From contig CAJUKN010000013.1 in NCBI GenBank assembly GCA_910587485.1, forward strand, positions 30,440-94,439: 64,000 bases of DNA, read 5' to 3'. Below the pieces are notes generated by a model, which saw only the letters and a program-made list of their open reading frames with translations, was not told the DNA's origin and searched no databases. The position numbers and the translations under genes are program-made. The DNA comes from an uncultured Lachnospira sp. (lineage in GTDB: Bacteria > Bacillota > Clostridia > Lachnospirales > Lachnospiraceae). Position 1 is the first letter of the stretch. The number at the start of each line of letters is the position of its first letter. Of this stretch, positions 63,661 to 64,000 are shown in pieces.

Positions 63661-64000
63661 ATGGCTATTCATAATAAATCGCATCATAATCATGCACTTA
63701 TGTCTATAAATAAAATGCGTAAAGATAATACGCTTAAACATAAAACATCGGTAGATTTTATCAGTCCTAGTAAAGTTATGCTATGTCTCAATATCATGGA
63801 TTGTTGCGAGTTTTTGAAAACATTGCCTGATGAATCCATTCAGTTAATTTGTATTGATCCGCCTTATAATCTTGAACTTGCAGGTTGGGATATTTATAAT
63901 AATTATATTGAATGGGCGTCGAAATGGTTAGATGAAGCATACAGGGTTCTTTCAAAAAATGGCAGTATGGTTATTTTTGGAGGAATCCAGTTTAGAGATG
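63661..64000 (+). CDS. DNA methyltransferase (N6-adenine/N4-cytosine type), 5' part
   Basis: The frame opens at ATG 63661 (GAGGTG just upstream) and runs off the window, giving 113 residues. SIQLICIDPPYNLELAG contains the catalytic DPPY motif with Asp66, and SKNGSMVIFGG is a later strand of the Rossmann core. The early position of DPPY, before any AdoMet-binding motif, indicates the beta-type order seen in many restriction-modification methylases. Residues 1-35 are basic and histidine-rich. A restriction gene may lie beyond the edge. Confidence 0.88.
   Translation, partial: MAIHNKSHHNHALMSINKMRKDNTLKHKTSVDFISPSKVMLCLNIMDCCEFLKTLPDESIQLICIDPPYNLELAGWDIYNNYIEWASKWLDEAYRVLSKNGSMVIFGGIQFRD

Overview
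The window is AT-rich, densely coded, mostly plus-strand DNA. The gene set points to a Gram-positive, pectin-degrading gut anaerobe of the Lachnospiraceae (Lachnospira / former Eubacterium eligens type): GH28, GH105-like and PL1 pectinolytic enzymes, AddAB, PrfC, ECF folate uptake, LicD, lysine and tetrahydrofolate riboswitches, a DegV protein and single-chain PurL. The assignment is inferred from gene content. No rRNA, tRNA, CRISPR array or prophage is visible.

Layout. 1-4591: end of a pectin/arabinoxylan operon (GH43 C-terminus, GH105-like, GH28, ABC exporter). 4781-7122 (minus): XRE regulator and typA. 7606-12655: two-OB-fold SSB, lysine riboswitch-dapA, dapB, a GNAT enzyme (minus) and degV. 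12848-24617: pepF, an FMN_bind-like anchored protein (minus), addB-addA, a small unknown gene and prfC. 24646-28306: a dockerin-bearing cell-wall glucosaminidase followed by a membrane-anchored cohesin protein. 28585-33920: intracellular S8 protease, an inserted ATPase/RloB-like cassette between 35-bp direct repeats, thioredoxin, RNase HI and a PAP2 phosphatase. 34041-40815: a putative metal permease, then DUF4867, an L-fucose-isomerase-like enzyme, xylulokinase, a small transaldolase and a ROK regulator, which look like one pentose pathway. 40859-50366: DUF2079 membrane protein, hisC, queH, an acidic surface-type protein, licD, THF riboswitch-folT, phosphodiesterase, zinc-ribbon membrane protein and a glycosyltransferase (minus). 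50845-64000: secreted CBM13-PL1 pectate lyase, a nuclease plus Cas4-like/XPD helicase pair, a 26-residue-repeat protein, FapA-family protein, purL, a ferredoxin-type aldo/keto reductase and the start of a DNA methyltransferase.

Themes. Pectin is attacked outside the cell by the pectate lyase at 50845 and its oligomers by GH28/GH105-type enzymes at the left edge; released pentoses could enter the isomerase-xylulokinase-transaldolase route. The most unusual items are the ATPase/RloB-like cassette with insertion-like flanks, the neighbouring cohesin and dockerin genes built around a cell-wall hydrolase instead of a cellulosome, the nuclease/helicase pair, a FolT protein split by an extra four-helix segment under a THF riboswitch, and a set of structured intergenic elements. 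The last group includes a three-way-junction candidate RNA at 39548-39639 and recurrent hairpin plus ribosome-binding-site modules. Start codons were chosen by Shine-Dalgarno spacing, so several genes are shorter than the longest open frame.
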